From an uncultured Pseudomonadales bacterium (lineage in GTDB: Bacteria; Pseudomonadota; Gammaproteobacteria; Pseudomonadales; Pseudohongiellaceae), in contig CALKNV010000001.1 of assembly GCA_938091935.1 (NCBI GenBank), positions 62,001 through 126,000 of the forward strand: a DNA stretch of 64,000 nt. The letters are read 5' to 3'. The notes beneath the pieces are model-generated. The model searched no databases. It was not told where the DNA came from and saw only the letters and a list, made by a program, of their open reading frames with translations. Position 1 is the stretch's first letter. Every line of letters begins with the position of its first letter. The position numbers were made by a program, and so were the translations under genes. Positions 1-10,339 of the stretch are shown here, piece by piece.

Positions 1-174
1 GGCTTCAGCATCCAGGAATTCGAGACTCGCACTGGCGTCACTTTTAGCCAGATAGGAAAGCGGGTAGAATATCTCGCCTCACAAGAGCTGCTAAATGTGA
101 ATAAAGGCAGAGTGCGCGCGACTGAGCACGGGTACCGCGTTCTCAATAGTTTGCTTGAGGAGTTTATCGAGTAA
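1..174 (+). CDS. hemW: HemW-like radical SAM protein, C-terminal winged-helix end (partial, truncated by window start)
   Basis: Frame 1 reads GFSIQEFETRTGVTFSQIGKRVEYLASQELLNVNKGRVRATEHGYRVLNSLLEEFIE*, resembling HemW C-termini (RLRATERGxxxLNxLLxxF). Confidence 0.6.
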   Translation, partial: GFSIQEFETRTGVTFSQIGKRVEYLASQELLNVNKGRVRATEHGYRVLNSLLEEFIE

Positions 175-250
175 ACATCACATTATTTCTTCGCCCGATT
201 AGCGGCACTATTTCCAGCATCAACAGAATTAGCAACACCGGGAAGAGGCT

Positions 251-604
251 ATGGAAAAACTCTACAAAAGACGCTGCGAACCCTGCGGTTTGGGCGCGCC
301 CGTCGTCACTGAGCAAGAAGCCAACGACTTGTTAATCAGCGTGCCCGGATGGAAAAAAGAATTCCACGATGGCGTAGAAAAACTGGTTAGGGAGTTTTTC
401 TTTGTAGAGTTCGCCGATGCCTTTAATTTTACTTATAAGATAGCGAGCCTATCCGAACGCGAAGACCACCACCCCAGCATCATGACTGAATGGGGCAAGG
501 TAACTGTCTATTGGTGGACGCATCGAATTAACGGACTTCACGTAAACGATTTCATCATGGCAGCCAAAACTGACATGATAGCGAAGCTGTCCGCGCCATC
601 CTGA
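251..604 (+). CDS. phhB: 4a-hydroxytetrahydrobiopterin (pterin-4-alpha-carbinolamine) dehydratase
   Basis: EREDHHPSIMTEWGKVTVYWWTHRINGLHVNDFIMAAKTD matches the PCD family motif. Confidence 0.93.
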   Translation: MEKLYKRRCEPCGLGAPVVTEQEANDLLISVPGWKKEFHDGVEKLVREFFFVEFADAFNFTYKIASLSEREDHHPSIMTEWGKVTVYWWTHRINGLHVNDFIMAAKTDMIAKLSAPS

Positions 605-626
605 TTCCAGCAGAGTAAAATTACCC

Positions 627-1781
627 ATGTCAAACCTCAGTTCCCGACTGCTGCAACGACTCGATGATGTAGTTCGAGTACCGAGCGTCAGCTCAACAGC
701 ACCTGAGCTGGACATGAGTAACCAGGGAATTATCGACTACCTGGCAGAGCAGTTTGCTAACCTGGGGTTCAGCTGTGAGATTGTACCGTGCAAACAGGCT
801 GGCAAGGTCAATCTCATTGCAAGCAGAGGTACCGGCCCAGGCGGTCTCGTTATGGCCGGGCATACTGATACTGTACCTTTCGATAAAGAACTCTGGTCAG
901 TCGATCCTTTCTGCCTGACCGAGAAAGATAATCGCCTATACGGTCTCGGCATTACCGACATGAAGGGCTTCTTTCCCGTTGTGATGAGCGCTATCGAAGC
1001 ACTGGATGCCAAGGCATTCAAACAGCCATTGATAATCCTGGCGACCGCAGATGAAGAAACTTCCATGGAAGGTGCCCGCACGATTGCCGAGTTGGGGCGG
1101 CCGCGAGCCAGGGCCGCGGTGATTGGCGAACCCACTGGGCTCAAACCTGTCATGGCACACAAAGGCATGATGATGGATGAAATTCGGCTGCTTGGTCAGA
1201 GCGGCCATTCATCCGATCCTAGGCTCGGCAATAATGCCATGGAGGCAATGCACGCCGTGATTTCTGATCTCATGCGCTACCGGGAGGAGCTCAAGTCACG
1301 CTATCAGAGCAGTCTGTTTGACATTCCCTATCCGACCTTGAATCTGGGCAGCATTCATGGTGGTGATAATCCAAACCGAATTTGCGGACACTGCAATCTG
1401 CAGTTCGATATGCGTCTCATGCCGGGTATGCACCTGGAAGAAGTCCGCGCTGATATTCGCAAGCGGGTACACACTATTGTCGATCCACTTGGTATCGAAT
1501 TCGAACATGCCGTGCTGTTTAATGGTGTGCCGGCTTTCTTTGCTGAAGAGAATAGCGAACTACTAGAGACCGCAGAGAGCCTCACTGGACATGCGGGCAT
1601 TAGCGTTGGCTTCGGCACCGAGGGGCCGTTTCTTCAGCAACTCGGCATGGACACCATTATTATGGGTCCCGGAAATATTGATCAGGCGCATCAACCTGAT
1701 GAATATGTTTCTATGGACATGCTCGAGCCGGCAATTGATGTCATGCAAAAACTCATCGTGAAATACTGCGAACCGAGCTGA
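627..1781 (+). CDS. argE: Acetylornithine deacetylase (M20 family)
   Basis: MAGHTDTVPFD, ATADEETSMEGA, GEPTGLKPV; directly upstream of argA. Confidence 0.92.
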   Translation: MSNLSSRLLQRLDDVVRVPSVSSTAPELDMSNQGIIDYLAEQFANLGFSCEIVPCKQAGKVNLIASRGTGPGGLVMAGHTDTVPFDKELWSVDPFCLTEKDNRLYGLGITDMKGFFPVVMSAIEALDAKAFKQPLIILATADEETSMEGARTIAELGRPRARAAVIGEPTGLKPVMAHKGMMMDEIRLLGQSGHSSDPRLGNNAMEAMHAVISDLMRYREELKSRYQSSLFDIPYPTLNLGSIHGGDNPNRICGHCNLQFDMRLMPGMHLEEVRADIRKRVHTIVDPLGIEFEHAVLFNGVPAFFAEENSELLETAESLTGHAGISVGFGTEGPFLQQLGMDTIIMGPGNIDQAHQPDEYVSMDMLEPAIDVMQKLIVKYCEPS

Positions 1782-1786
1782 ACCCC

Positions 1787-3115
1787 ATGTTAGAAGACCA
1801 AGAACTCATCCAATGGTTTAGGGCGTCGACGGCCTATATCAATGCCCACCGGGGCAAAGTCTTTGTCGTTTACTTGGGCGGCGGGGCCCTGGCCTGTCCC
1901 AATTTTGCCAATATCGTGCACGACCTCGCCCTGTTGCATAGCCTGGACGTAAAGCTGGTCCTGGTTCATGGCGCGCGGCCCCAGATTAGCGCAGCACTTG
2001 CTGCCGAGGGCATTGAAAGCAGCTATCAAGGTGCGCTGCGGGTGACTGAAGCCAGCCACATGGAGACTATAAAGCGCGCGGTGGGTAGCCTTGGCCTTGA
2101 TCTGCAGGCCCATTTTTCGATGGGGCTGAGCAGCTCACCTATGCATGGAGCGAATATCAATGTCAGTCAGGGCAATTTCGTTACTGCCCAGCCGATCGGG
2201 GTAATCGATGGGGTCGATTTTCACTACAGCGGCAAGGTGAGAAGGGTTGATACCGAGGCGATAAAGCACTTGCTGGCGGGCCAGCAAATCGTGCTGGTAT
2301 CGAACCTTGGATATTCAGTCACAGGGGAGGTCTTCAATCTCGCCGCGGAGGAAGTCGCAACGGAATTAGCGATTGCGCTAAACGCCGAGAAATTCATTCA
2401 ATTTATGCCAACTCCAGGCATTGTTGACGACACACAGCAATTGATCACAGCGCTCAACGCCAGCAGTGCGCGCAAACATCTTGCCGGTCTTTCACGGTCA
2501 TTAGACGAAGAGTCTGTCGCTCAGGCCAACTCACTGAAGGCCGCGCTGCGAGCGTATGAGCAAGGCATTCATCGCTGTCACTTCATCAGCTATAAAGAGA
2601 ACGGTGCCCTGCTACAAGAATTATTTACTCGTGCCGGCCACGGCAGTCTTCTGAGCAGAGACAGCCTTGATGAATTAAGGCCAGCAACGATTGAGGATGT
2701 TGGCGGCATTCTCAATCTGATACAACCATTGGAACAAGCGGGTACCCTGGTGGCACGTTCGCGAGAGCTATTGGAAACAGAAATCGAGAACTTCATCGTA
2801 ATCGAACTGGAAGAAACCATCATCGGTTGTGCAGCCTTGTACCCGCTGAGTGGCGACGCTGCCGAAATCGCCTGTATCGCGATTCATACTGACTATCAAA
2901 AAAGTACCTTAGGCGAGCGCCTGCTGCTCGCGCTTGAGAAACAGGCGCGCCAAATAGGAGTGGCAACGGTTTATGCGCTGACTACAGTAGCTTCCCACTT
3001 TTTCATGGAGCGGGGTTTCACAGAAATTTCAGTCAACGAATTGCCGCAGTCGCGACAGGAACTGTACAACTACCAGCGTAAATCAAAAGTGTTCACGAAA
3101 ACTCTCGGCAACTAG
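1787..3115 (+). CDS. argA: N-acetylglutamate synthase (kinase-like domain plus GNAT domain)
   Basis: 442 aa; LVLVHGARPQI amino-acid-kinase motif and C-terminal GNAT domain. Confidence 0.93.
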   Translation: MLEDQELIQWFRASTAYINAHRGKVFVVYLGGGALACPNFANIVHDLALLHSLDVKLVLVHGARPQISAALAAEGIESSYQGALRVTEASHMETIKRAVGSLGLDLQAHFSMGLSSSPMHGANINVSQGNFVTAQPIGVIDGVDFHYSGKVRRVDTEAIKHLLAGQQIVLVSNLGYSVTGEVFNLAAEEVATELAIALNAEKFIQFMPTPGIVDDTQQLITALNASSARKHLAGLSRSLDEESVAQANSLKAALRAYEQGIHRCHFISYKENGALLQELFTRAGHGSLLSRDSLDELRPATIEDVGGILNLIQPLEQAGTLVARSRELLETEIENFIVIELEETIIGCAALYPLSGDAAEIACIAIHTDYQKSTLGERLLLALEKQARQIGVATVYALTTVASHFFMERGFTEISVNELPQSRQELYNYQRKSKVFTKTLGN

Positions 3116-3618
3116 GAGCGCTTTTCCAGAATACATATACTGTAGTCGAAGGGATTGGCTTCGTTACGCTGGAAATCATCACGCGATACCTCTCTCCATT
3201 CAGACTCGTCGAAACCCGAAAGCACCGTATCGCCCTCGACCTCTGCATGAACGCGCGTAAGATGAAAACGATCAGCGATTGGCATGGCCGTGGCGTAAAG
3301 CGCAGCGCCTCCGATTACGAACGCCTCTTCAGTTCCATCAATTACCGCTATTGATTCCGCCAGCCTCAGGGCGTCTTGCATGGAATACACGACCTTTGCA
3401 CCTTCAGCGACGTAATCAGCATCCCTGGTAACGACTATGCTAGTGCGTCCGGGCAAAGGTCGACCAATAGACTCCCAGGTTTTCCTGCCCATGATTATGG
3501 AATGGCCCATGGTTGTGGCCTTGAAGTATCTCAGGTCTTCCGGCAAGTGCCAGGGCAGACCATTATTGCGCCCAATAATGCCATTACTAGCCATTGCGCA
3601 GATCAGGGAAAGTTTCAT
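3112..3618 (-). CDS. folA: Dihydrofolate reductase
   Basis: SLICAMASNGIIGRNNGLPWHLPEDLRYFKATTMGHSIIMGRKTWESIGRPLPGR. Confidence 0.97.
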   Translation of the reverse strand: MKLSLICAMASNGIIGRNNGLPWHLPEDLRYFKATTMGHSIIMGRKTWESIGRPLPGRTSIVVTRDADYVAEGAKVVYSMQDALRLAESIAVIDGTEEAFVIGGAALYATAMPIADRFHLTRVHAEVEGDTVLSGFDESEWREVSRDDFQRNEANPFDYSICILEKRS

Positions 3619-3659
3619 GCTGAGGATTTAATTCTGAATGTTAAACGGAAACCCGATTG

Positions 3660-4511
3660 CTAAACTGAAAACGGATAGGCAATTGGGTCATGGTGTTGAT
3701 AGCCAACTACTTCAAAGTCATCCAGCGTCACCCAGGTTTCGATGTCCTCGAGCGTCTTAATGTCGGGATTGATTTTGAGTTCCGGCGGATCAAAAGGATC
3801 GCGTTTCAACTGAACCGAGCGCATCAGCTCCAGCTGGTCCTCGTAGATATGGGCATTAACAATCTTGTGGTAAGCCATGCCGGGGGTTTTGCCGGTAATC
3901 TGGGCCATCAGGGCCAACAAAGTAAACACCTGAATCTGATTGAAATTAAGCCCCAGTGGGACATCGCAGGAGCGCTGGTAGCTGGTCAAGTAGAGTGTGT
4001 CTGCCAACAGCGAAAAATTGTGTGTATGCATGCAAGGCCTTAAACAGCCTACATCAAATTCACCGGGATTATAGAAAGTGAGTATTTCACCCCTGTCATC
4101 CAATCCCTTGTTCAGATTATCGACAATCTTGCGCAGCTGATCTACTGTGTCGCCATTAGGCTTGCGCCAGTTCCTGCCCTGCACGCCATAAACCCGGCCC
4201 ATGTCATCCTCACCCTTGCGGACTGGGTTGTTGAGCCAGGCTTCATTCAGGTTGGCATTGGCATCCCAGGATTTCGTGCCCAGTTTTCGAAAATCAGCCG
4301 CGTTATCATAGCCACGAATATACCCAAGCAACTCTGCGATAGCCGCTTTCCAGTAACTCTTTCGAGTGGTGATGATGGGAAACTTGTTGGCTGCGACGTT
4401 GTAACTCAAGTCCGCATTGATCACTGTCAGGCACTTCTTACCCGTGCGCTGATTTTCAATCCACACGCCTTCATCGATTATGCGTTGGCAAAGTTCCAGA
4501 TACTGGTGCAT
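3660..4511 (-). CDS. thyA: Thymidylate synthase
   Basis: [39 protein letters not shown]; adjacent to folA. Confidence 0.96.
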   Translation of the reverse strand: MHQYLELCQRIIDEGVWIENQRTGKKCLTVINADLSYNVAANKFPIITTRKSYWKAAIAELLGYIRGYDNAADFRKLGTKSWDANANLNEAWLNNPVRKGEDDMGRVYGVQGRNWRKPNGDTVDQLRKIVDNLNKGLDDRGEILTFYNPGEFDVGCLRPCMHTHNFSLLADTLYLTSYQRSCDVPLGLNFNQIQVFTLLALMAQITGKTPGMAYHKIVNAHIYEDQLELMRSVQLKRDPFDPPELKINPDIKTLEDIETWVTLDDFEVVGYQHHDPIAYPFSV

Positions 4512-4530
4512 GGTCAGGAGCTCCTAATGA

Positions 4531-5328
4531 CTAGTTCGTTGCCTGCGTTTTAGAGCGGCCGTAGGCCAGAAACAGAAACAGCAGCCCCCCGCCGATAAGC
4601 GGCAAGGATAATATCTGTCCCATTGTGAGCCAGTCGAAAGCGAGATAGCCAAGATGGGAATCAGGCTCACGAAAGAACTCAATAAAGAATCTGAAGCAGC
4701 CATAGCCCAGCGCAAATACACCGGCTACGGCGAATTTAGGCCGAGGCTTGGCAGAAAAGAACCAGACGATCACAAACAGCGCGGCACCTTCAAGGGCAAA
4801 CTCATAAAGCTGTGAAGGGTGCCTGGCCAGCTGATCGACATGAGGAAACACCATGCCCCAGGCAACTTCAGTGGGCTTTCCCCATAACTCACCACCAATG
4901 AAATTCCCGATGCGGCCGGCTCCCAAGCCAAATGGCACGAACGGGGCGATAAAATCGATGGTGGTCCAGTAATCCTTTTTGATATGACGGGTGTAGAGGA
5001 ACAGGGCGAAGAGCACACCCAGGAATCCGCCGTGGAATGACATGCCTCCTTCCCAAACCCGGAATAACCAGATCGGGTCTTCAATGAAGCGCCCGAAATT
5101 GTAAAACAGAACCGAACCTACACGGCCCCCAATCACGGCCCCCAGGGCCCCATAAAAAACCAGATCTGAAATTTGTTCCGCCGTCCACTGGTCAGCTGAT
5201 TGACGCGCACGGTAACTGGCAAGGAACCACGCCCCGCCAAAGGCGACGATATACATGATGCCATACCAGTGAATACTGAGAGGACCCAGTGAAATGGCTA
5301 CAGGATCGAATTGGGGATAGGTAAGCAT
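4531..5328 (-). CDS. lgt: Prolipoprotein diacylglyceryl transferase
   Basis: [39 protein letters not shown] signature. Confidence 0.96.
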   Translation of the reverse strand: MLTYPQFDPVAISLGPLSIHWYGIMYIVAFGGAWFLASYRARQSADQWTAEQISDLVFYGALGAVIGGRVGSVLFYNFGRFIEDPIWLFRVWEGGMSFHGGFLGVLFALFLYTRHIKKDYWTTIDFIAPFVPFGLGAGRIGNFIGGELWGKPTEVAWGMVFPHVDQLARHPSQLYEFALEGAALFVIVWFFSAKPRPKFAVAGVFALGYGCFRFFIEFFREPDSHLGYLAFDWLTMGQILSLPLIGGGLLFLFLAYGRSKTQATN

Positions 5329-5442
5329 CTAAGGTGCAGGCAACCTGAGAATAGACAAGCAATAACACAAGTATACCAAGATTGTTTCAATCAACGGGCT
5401 TTTGAGGATAAGATTTCCTGATTCAAGGATGGCTCTCAACAC

Positions 5443-6237
5443 ATGTGTCTCATTATTTTTGCCCATAGGGCTGATCCAGCTTATCCGCTTGTCTTGGCGG
5501 CCAATCGGGATGAGCTTTTTGGGCGCGCGACTGCTCATGCGCAGTTTTGGCAGCCAGACTATCCGCACATTCTGGCCGGCAGAGACCTGGTGGCTGGCGG
5601 TACCTGGTTAGGCATTAGCCGCACTGGCCGTTTTGCCGCTGTGACAAATATTCGCGACCCTTCCCAGCCAGAGCGAAAAGCCCGCTCCCGTGGCGAGCTA
5701 ACCCTGAATTTCCTTAACAGTAAGGAATCTGCTCAACAATACTGCGAAGGACTGCGAGAACACTTCGATGAGTTCGCAGGATTCAACCTGCTGGTGAGTG
5801 ATGGGGAAACCCTTTGCTACGTCAATAATTTCGAAAACCTGGTTGAAGAGCTGAGGCCAGGAGTCTACGGTCTCTCCAACGGTCTTCTGAACAGCCCCTG
5901 GCCGAAGGTCGAGCGTGGCAGGGAATGTCTGCAGCAACTCATTCAGGCCGTTTCGCCTCTTCCCACAGACTCGCTTATCAACATGATGAGAGACCGCCAG
6001 CGGGCTCAGGACTCAAATCTGCCCGCCACCGGAATCCCGCTGCAACTGGAGCGCGAGCTTTCCGCAACCTTTATTTCTAACGAGAGACGGGAGTACGGTA
6101 CGCGCTGTTCCACCGCGTTGCTTATGCAAGCCGGAGGGTTGTTCCAGTTCAGTGAGCAGAGCTATGACGACGAGGGGCAGCCTACGTCAGCCCATTTCTA
6201 TGAGTTTGCGCAGGCGGAGCCCATCTATAACACTTAG
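5443..6237 (+). CDS. NRDE (TANGO2-like) family protein
   Basis: N-terminal MCLIIFAHRADPAYPLVLAANRDELF carries the NRDE motif. Confidence 0.9.
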   Translation: MCLIIFAHRADPAYPLVLAANRDELFGRATAHAQFWQPDYPHILAGRDLVAGGTWLGISRTGRFAAVTNIRDPSQPERKARSRGELTLNFLNSKESAQQYCEGLREHFDEFAGFNLLVSDGETLCYVNNFENLVEELRPGVYGLSNGLLNSPWPKVERGRECLQQLIQAVSPLPTDSLINMMRDRQRAQDSNLPATGIPLQLERELSATFISNERREYGTRCSTALLMQAGGLFQFSEQSYDDEGQPTSAHFYEFAQAEPIYNT

Positions 6238-6361
6238 TATCAGATAACCATGCTTGCTTTTTCGTCTGGGCATCCCACTTTTGTCATAAATCAATCACTT
6301 GTCCCACACTGATGTTAGGATATTTGAATTGCCAGATATCTTGTAATGTTCAGGAGTAATT

Positions 6362-6892
6362 ATGAAAACAATCCGTTTCGCACTTGCCATAGTTTGCAGC
6401 GCACTGCTCGCTTCATGCGCGCAGTACAGCACACAGATCGGCTCTAATCTGACGGTCTGCTGTCCTGGTAACTACGGTGAATATCAGGAGTACAGCGTGC
6501 GGACTGTGGATATGCCAGTCTTTCTTCAAGAATATGTGACTGCTGAATTTGACGCCGCATTTGCGGAGAAAGGGCTCACTCGCAATGATCGCATGAACGA
6601 CCTACAGATATTGTTACGCTACAATCATATCAACCTCTCCAGCGCACAGGAGTCCATAGACCCCTTTGTACGTGTTGAGGCAATGAATGTTGAGCTCAAC
6701 TATGTCGCAGCAATCGACATAGAAATCAGAGAAACTGCAACGGACGATATTGTATGGGCTGGCACCATTAGCCGCATACATCAGGTGGTGCCTGGAGAGT
6801 ACATGCATGAGGATCGCGCCCGTCCAGCATTTCGACAAGCATTCAGGGCATTGCTATCAAGCTATCCGCCGCTAAACGCTGACCCGTCTTAA
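6362..6892 (+). CDS. Small lipoprotein, DUF4136-like
   Basis: Lipobox LLASC; all-beta small lipoprotein pattern; RBS AGGAG upstream. Confidence 0.55.
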   Translation: MKTIRFALAIVCSALLASCAQYSTQIGSNLTVCCPGNYGEYQEYSVRTVDMPVFLQEYVTAEFDAAFAEKGLTRNDRMNDLQILLRYNHINLSSAQESIDPFVRVEAMNVELNYVAAIDIEIRETATDDIVWAGTISRIHQVVPGEYMHEDRARPAFRQAFRALLSSYPPLNADPS

Positions 6893-6912
6893 ACCAAATA
6901 AGGAGAACGTGC

Positions 6913-7200
6913 ATGGCTAATGAAGGCTACCATGAACCCATCGCAGAGCTTTCCGATGCAACCCGCGATATGCACCGCGGAATCACGTCCTTAATGGAAG
7001 AGTTGGAAGCAGTTGACTGGCACAACCAGCGCGTCGATGCCTGCAAGGATGAATAATTAAAACGGATTCTTGCACACAATCGGGACGAGGAAAAAGAACA
7101 TGCAGCCATGGTGCTGGAATGGATCCGGCGTCGCGACCCTGCCATGGATAAAGAACTGAAAGACTTTCTTTTTACCGACAAGCCGATTGCACACGGCTGA
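6913..7200 (+). pseudogene. Encapsulated-ferritin-like (EncFtn) protein interrupted by in-frame TAA at 7054..7056
   Basis: Single-frame translation MANEGYHEPIAELSDATRDMHRGITSLMEELEAVDWHNQRVDACKDE*LKRILAHNRDEEKEHAAMVLEWIRRRDPAMDKELKDFLFTDKPIAHG*; RBS AGGAGA at 6901; not in the supplied ORF track because of the stop. Confidence 0.85.
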
Positions 7201-7205
7201 ACCAG

Positions 7206-9479
7206 CTAGTTGGTGCGGGATGAGCGCAGCAGTCGGTCTACACCCGCGTTGTATAAAGTCAGGTCGACTGCACTCCGGATCATCTGGGCATCATCCATCT
7301 GCATAACTTGATCGAGAAGGTCCTGCGCAGCATCCAGGCTGACGCTGCGAATGACGGACTTTACTTTCAGCAGCGTGGCGGCGTTCATCGACAACACATC
7401 GAAACCCATGGCAACCAGCAACACAGCTGCGCCCGGATCACCGGCCATCTCTCCGCAGATACTCACCTGCTTACCCACCTTCTGGGCCTCGCTGACAACG
7501 TGATAAAGCGCATGCAAGACTGCTGGATGAAATGCGCTATAAAGATTCGCGACGCGCGGATTGTTCCTGTCAACCGCCAGTAAATACTGGGTCAGGTCAT
7601 TACTTCCCACCGAGACGAAATCCACCATCGAAGCCAGGGCTCTGGCCTGATATACCGCGGCGGGCAATTCGATCATCACCCCCACTGGCGGGAATTTTAC
7701 CTCCAGACCTTCCTGAATGAGTTCGCGATGAGATTTCTTGATTAACTGCATCGAGGAATTCACTTCATTTACATTGCTAATCATCGGCAACATGATCTGC
7801 AGGTTTTCCAGACCGATGCTGGCACGCATCATGGCCCGAATCTGGGCGGTGAAAATTTCCGGATGGTCGAGTGTGACCCTGATCCCTCGCCATCCGAGGA
7901 AGGGATTCTCTTCTTCAATAGGAAAATACGAAAGTGCCTTGTCACCACCGATGTCGAGCGTACGCATGGTTACCGGCATCGGCGCAAATGCAGCTAGCTG
8001 CTCACGATAGATATCAGTCTGTTCCTGTTCACTGGGAAAGCGCTCACTCAGAAGAAACGGTACTTCGGTTCGAAACAGGCCTACACCTTCAGCGCCCTGA
8101 TCAAGAGAGTGAGCGACATCTGCTATCAAGCCAGTATTTACCCAAAGGTGTACGCGATGGTTATCGGCAGTTGTGCAAGGCAAGTCCTTCAGTTCTTCAA
8201 GGTCAGCAATCAGCTCTGCCTGTTCCTTGATCGTATTCTCATAGCGAGTGCGTACGGTATCGGAAGGGTTACCGATGATCTCGCCTTTGTAGCCGTCCAG
8301 GATGACTTCTCTGCCATCTAACTGCTTGATGGGTAAATCAACCACACCCATAACCGTTGGAATGCCCATAGTGCGAGCCAGGATTGCTACATGTGAGTTT
8401 CCTGACCCCTTTACGGATACGATACCTTTGAGCTTGCTTTTTGGCACTTCGGCCAACATGGCCGGTGTTACTTCTTCGCCGACGAGGATAGTGTCTTCGT
8501 AGTACTCGGTTTCTACCTGCTCTCCCTGCTGCAAGTAAAACAAGACGCGGCTGCATAAGTCCTTAATGTCGACCGCTCGCTCGCGCAAATACTCATCAGA
8601 CATCATCTCGAAAGTACGCACGTGCTCACGGGCAACCTCGGCCAGGGCACCCTGTGCCCAATAGCCACCCCTGATTCTTTCAACCACTTCATTACCCAGG
8701 GCATCGTCATCAAGCATATGCAGGTAGACATCAAAGAGTTGCCGTTCTTCTTCTGCAACTCGACCGGCCAGACGCTCATGCATATTGCGCATGTCGTCTC
8801 GAACCTTATTCAAGGAACTTTTAAAATAGCCAATCTCCTGTTCAATATCTCGGGCACGGCGCACTGGGACCTGGTAAAGATTTGCCTTGGGGAAGACCAC
8901 AACGATCTTGCCAATGGCTACACCCGAGGCGCCGGATACACCGCCGAATACAGTATCTGAGATTTTGTGACCTGAAGGGCTGACACCCTCTATTGCGCCA
9001 GTCGCCTCAGCCGAGGCAATTACACCGGCCAATTGTGCTGACAAGGTGATCAGAAATGCTTCTTCACCTTCATCGAAGCCACGCAGTTGTGTATGCTGAA
9101 CGACTACCACACCAAGCACGTTGCGATGGTGAATGATCGGAACGCCGAGAAAGGAATGAAAGCTTTCCTCGCCAGTTTCCTGAATATAGTGATAGCTTGG
9201 ATGGGTTGAGGCGTCCCGTAAGTTGATCGGTTCAGCATGCTTGGCGACCAGACCAACCAGCCCTTCTCCTACGGCAAGACTGACGTGCCCAACTGCTTCC
9301 TTATTCAGTCCCTCAGACGCCATCAGGACATGAGCATTGAGATCGGTGTCATAAAGGAAAATTGAGCATACCTCGGTAGCGAGTGATTCCCTTACGCGAT
9401 GCACAATGATATCCAGCGCAGACTGTAAGTCTTGCGCAGCATTCACTTCCTGCACTATTCCGCGTAGTTGCTCGAGCAT
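7206..9479 (-). CDS. ptsP: Phosphoenolpyruvate-protein phosphotransferase EI-Ntr with GAF domain
   Basis: 757 aa; GAF N-terminus, KGIVSVKGSGNSHVAILARTMGIP phospho-His region, PEP-utilising C-terminus; next to rppH. Confidence 0.95.
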   Translation of the reverse strand: MLEQLRGIVQEVNAAQDLQSALDIIVHRVRESLATEVCSIFLYDTDLNAHVLMASEGLNKEAVGHVSLAVGEGLVGLVAKHAEPINLRDASTHPSYHYIQETGEESFHSFLGVPIIHHRNVLGVVVVQHTQLRGFDEGEEAFLITLSAQLAGVIASAEATGAIEGVSPSGHKISDTVFGGVSGASGVAIGKIVVVFPKANLYQVPVRRARDIEQEIGYFKSSLNKVRDDMRNMHERLAGRVAEEERQLFDVYLHMLDDDALGNEVVERIRGGYWAQGALAEVAREHVRTFEMMSDEYLRERAVDIKDLCSRVLFYLQQGEQVETEYYEDTILVGEEVTPAMLAEVPKSKLKGIVSVKGSGNSHVAILARTMGIPTVMGVVDLPIKQLDGREVILDGYKGEIIGNPSDTVRTRYENTIKEQAELIADLEELKDLPCTTADNHRVHLWVNTGLIADVAHSLDQGAEGVGLFRTEVPFLLSERFPSEQEQTDIYREQLAAFAPMPVTMRTLDIGGDKALSYFPIEEENPFLGWRGIRVTLDHPEIFTAQIRAMMRASIGLENLQIMLPMISNVNEVNSSMQLIKKSHRELIQEGLEVKFPPVGVMIELPAAVYQARALASMVDFVSVGSNDLTQYLLAVDRNNPRVANLYSAFHPAVLHALYHVVSEAQKVGKQVSICGEMAGDPGAAVLLVAMGFDVLSMNAATLLKVKSVIRSVSLDAAQDLLDQVMQMDDAQMIRSAVDLTLYNAGVDRLLRSSRTN

Positions 9480-9627
9480 ACCCTGATAGATTCCATGATC
9501 CGTTCAACCAGAAACAATTCTGCATTTGATATCAGCGCTAATCGTTGCGCGTAAATACACAAACTTAAATTTCGGGGTTGAATGGCCCGGCCTGAGTCCG
9601 GTGTTATTCTTGCTGCTTCTGTTGCTT

Positions 9628-10119
9628 TTATTTTTCTACGTAGTCATTAAGCGGGTTTAACAATTCTTTCAGTGCCCGACGGTAGACACTACGTTTAAAC
9701 TCTATGACCTGATTGACTGGGTACCAGTAACTCACCCAGCGCCAGTCGTCGAACTCTGGCTCACTCGATTTATTCAGTTCAACGCGAGCGTCATCGGCCT
9801 CAAGCCCAAGCAGAAACCACTTCTGTTTCTGTCCTATACACATCGGATCTGCGTGACGGCGAATAAAGTTTTTCGGCAACTTGTACCGCAACCAATCGTT
9901 GGTTTGATGCAGGATTTTGACATCATCGGCGGCTAGGCCGACTTCTTCATCCAGCTCGCGATACAGCGCCTGTTCCAATGACTCGTCAGAATTGATGCCT
10001 CCCTGAGGGAACTGCCACGCGCTTTGCCCAATGCGCTTGGCCCACAGTAATTGGCCAACGCGATTGCAAATCACTATTCCCACATTCGGGCGAAAGCCCT
10101 CTGAATCAATCATCCCCAT
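9628..10119 (-). CDS. rppH: RNA pyrophosphohydrolase (Nudix)
   Basis: [17 protein letters not shown]...[28 protein letters not shown] Nudix box. Confidence 0.96.
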   Translation of the reverse strand: MGMIDSEGFRPNVGIVICNRVGQLLWAKRIGQSAWQFPQGGINSDESLEQALYRELDEEVGLAADDVKILHQTNDWLRYKLPKNFIRRHADPMCIGQKQKWFLLGLEADDARVELNKSSEPEFDDWRWVSYWYPVNQVIEFKRSVYRRALKELLNPLNDYVEK

Positions 10120-10339
10120 CGTTCCTTAGACACACTTCAGCGGTTATTGTTTCATAACCCGGCAAATTTGATCAATGGCGGTATTGCGGTAAATGACAAT
10201 TAAATGTCGAATAATCAATGACTTATATGTCATATGGCGGTTGAAAGTAGCGCCTTCCCAACACAATTATCCCCTGCTGAAGCCGAATCCCAGGGGGTAT
10301 AATAGGCTTTTCTGCCTACTTTGTTCTTAAATTGACCCC

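Noticed and set aside
449-715. Antisense ORFs in the track lying opposite confident genes (e.g. 449..715 -, 737..1168 -, 8338..8556 -, 28409..28786 +, 60369..61040 +)
   Set aside because: They sit opposite strongly recognisable proteins, have no family resemblance and low-complexity composition; shadow ORFs of coding DNA.
3112-5328. folA-thyA-lgt cluster as a mobile cassette
   Set aside because: This is a common housekeeping arrangement in proteobacteria; nothing mobile flanks it.
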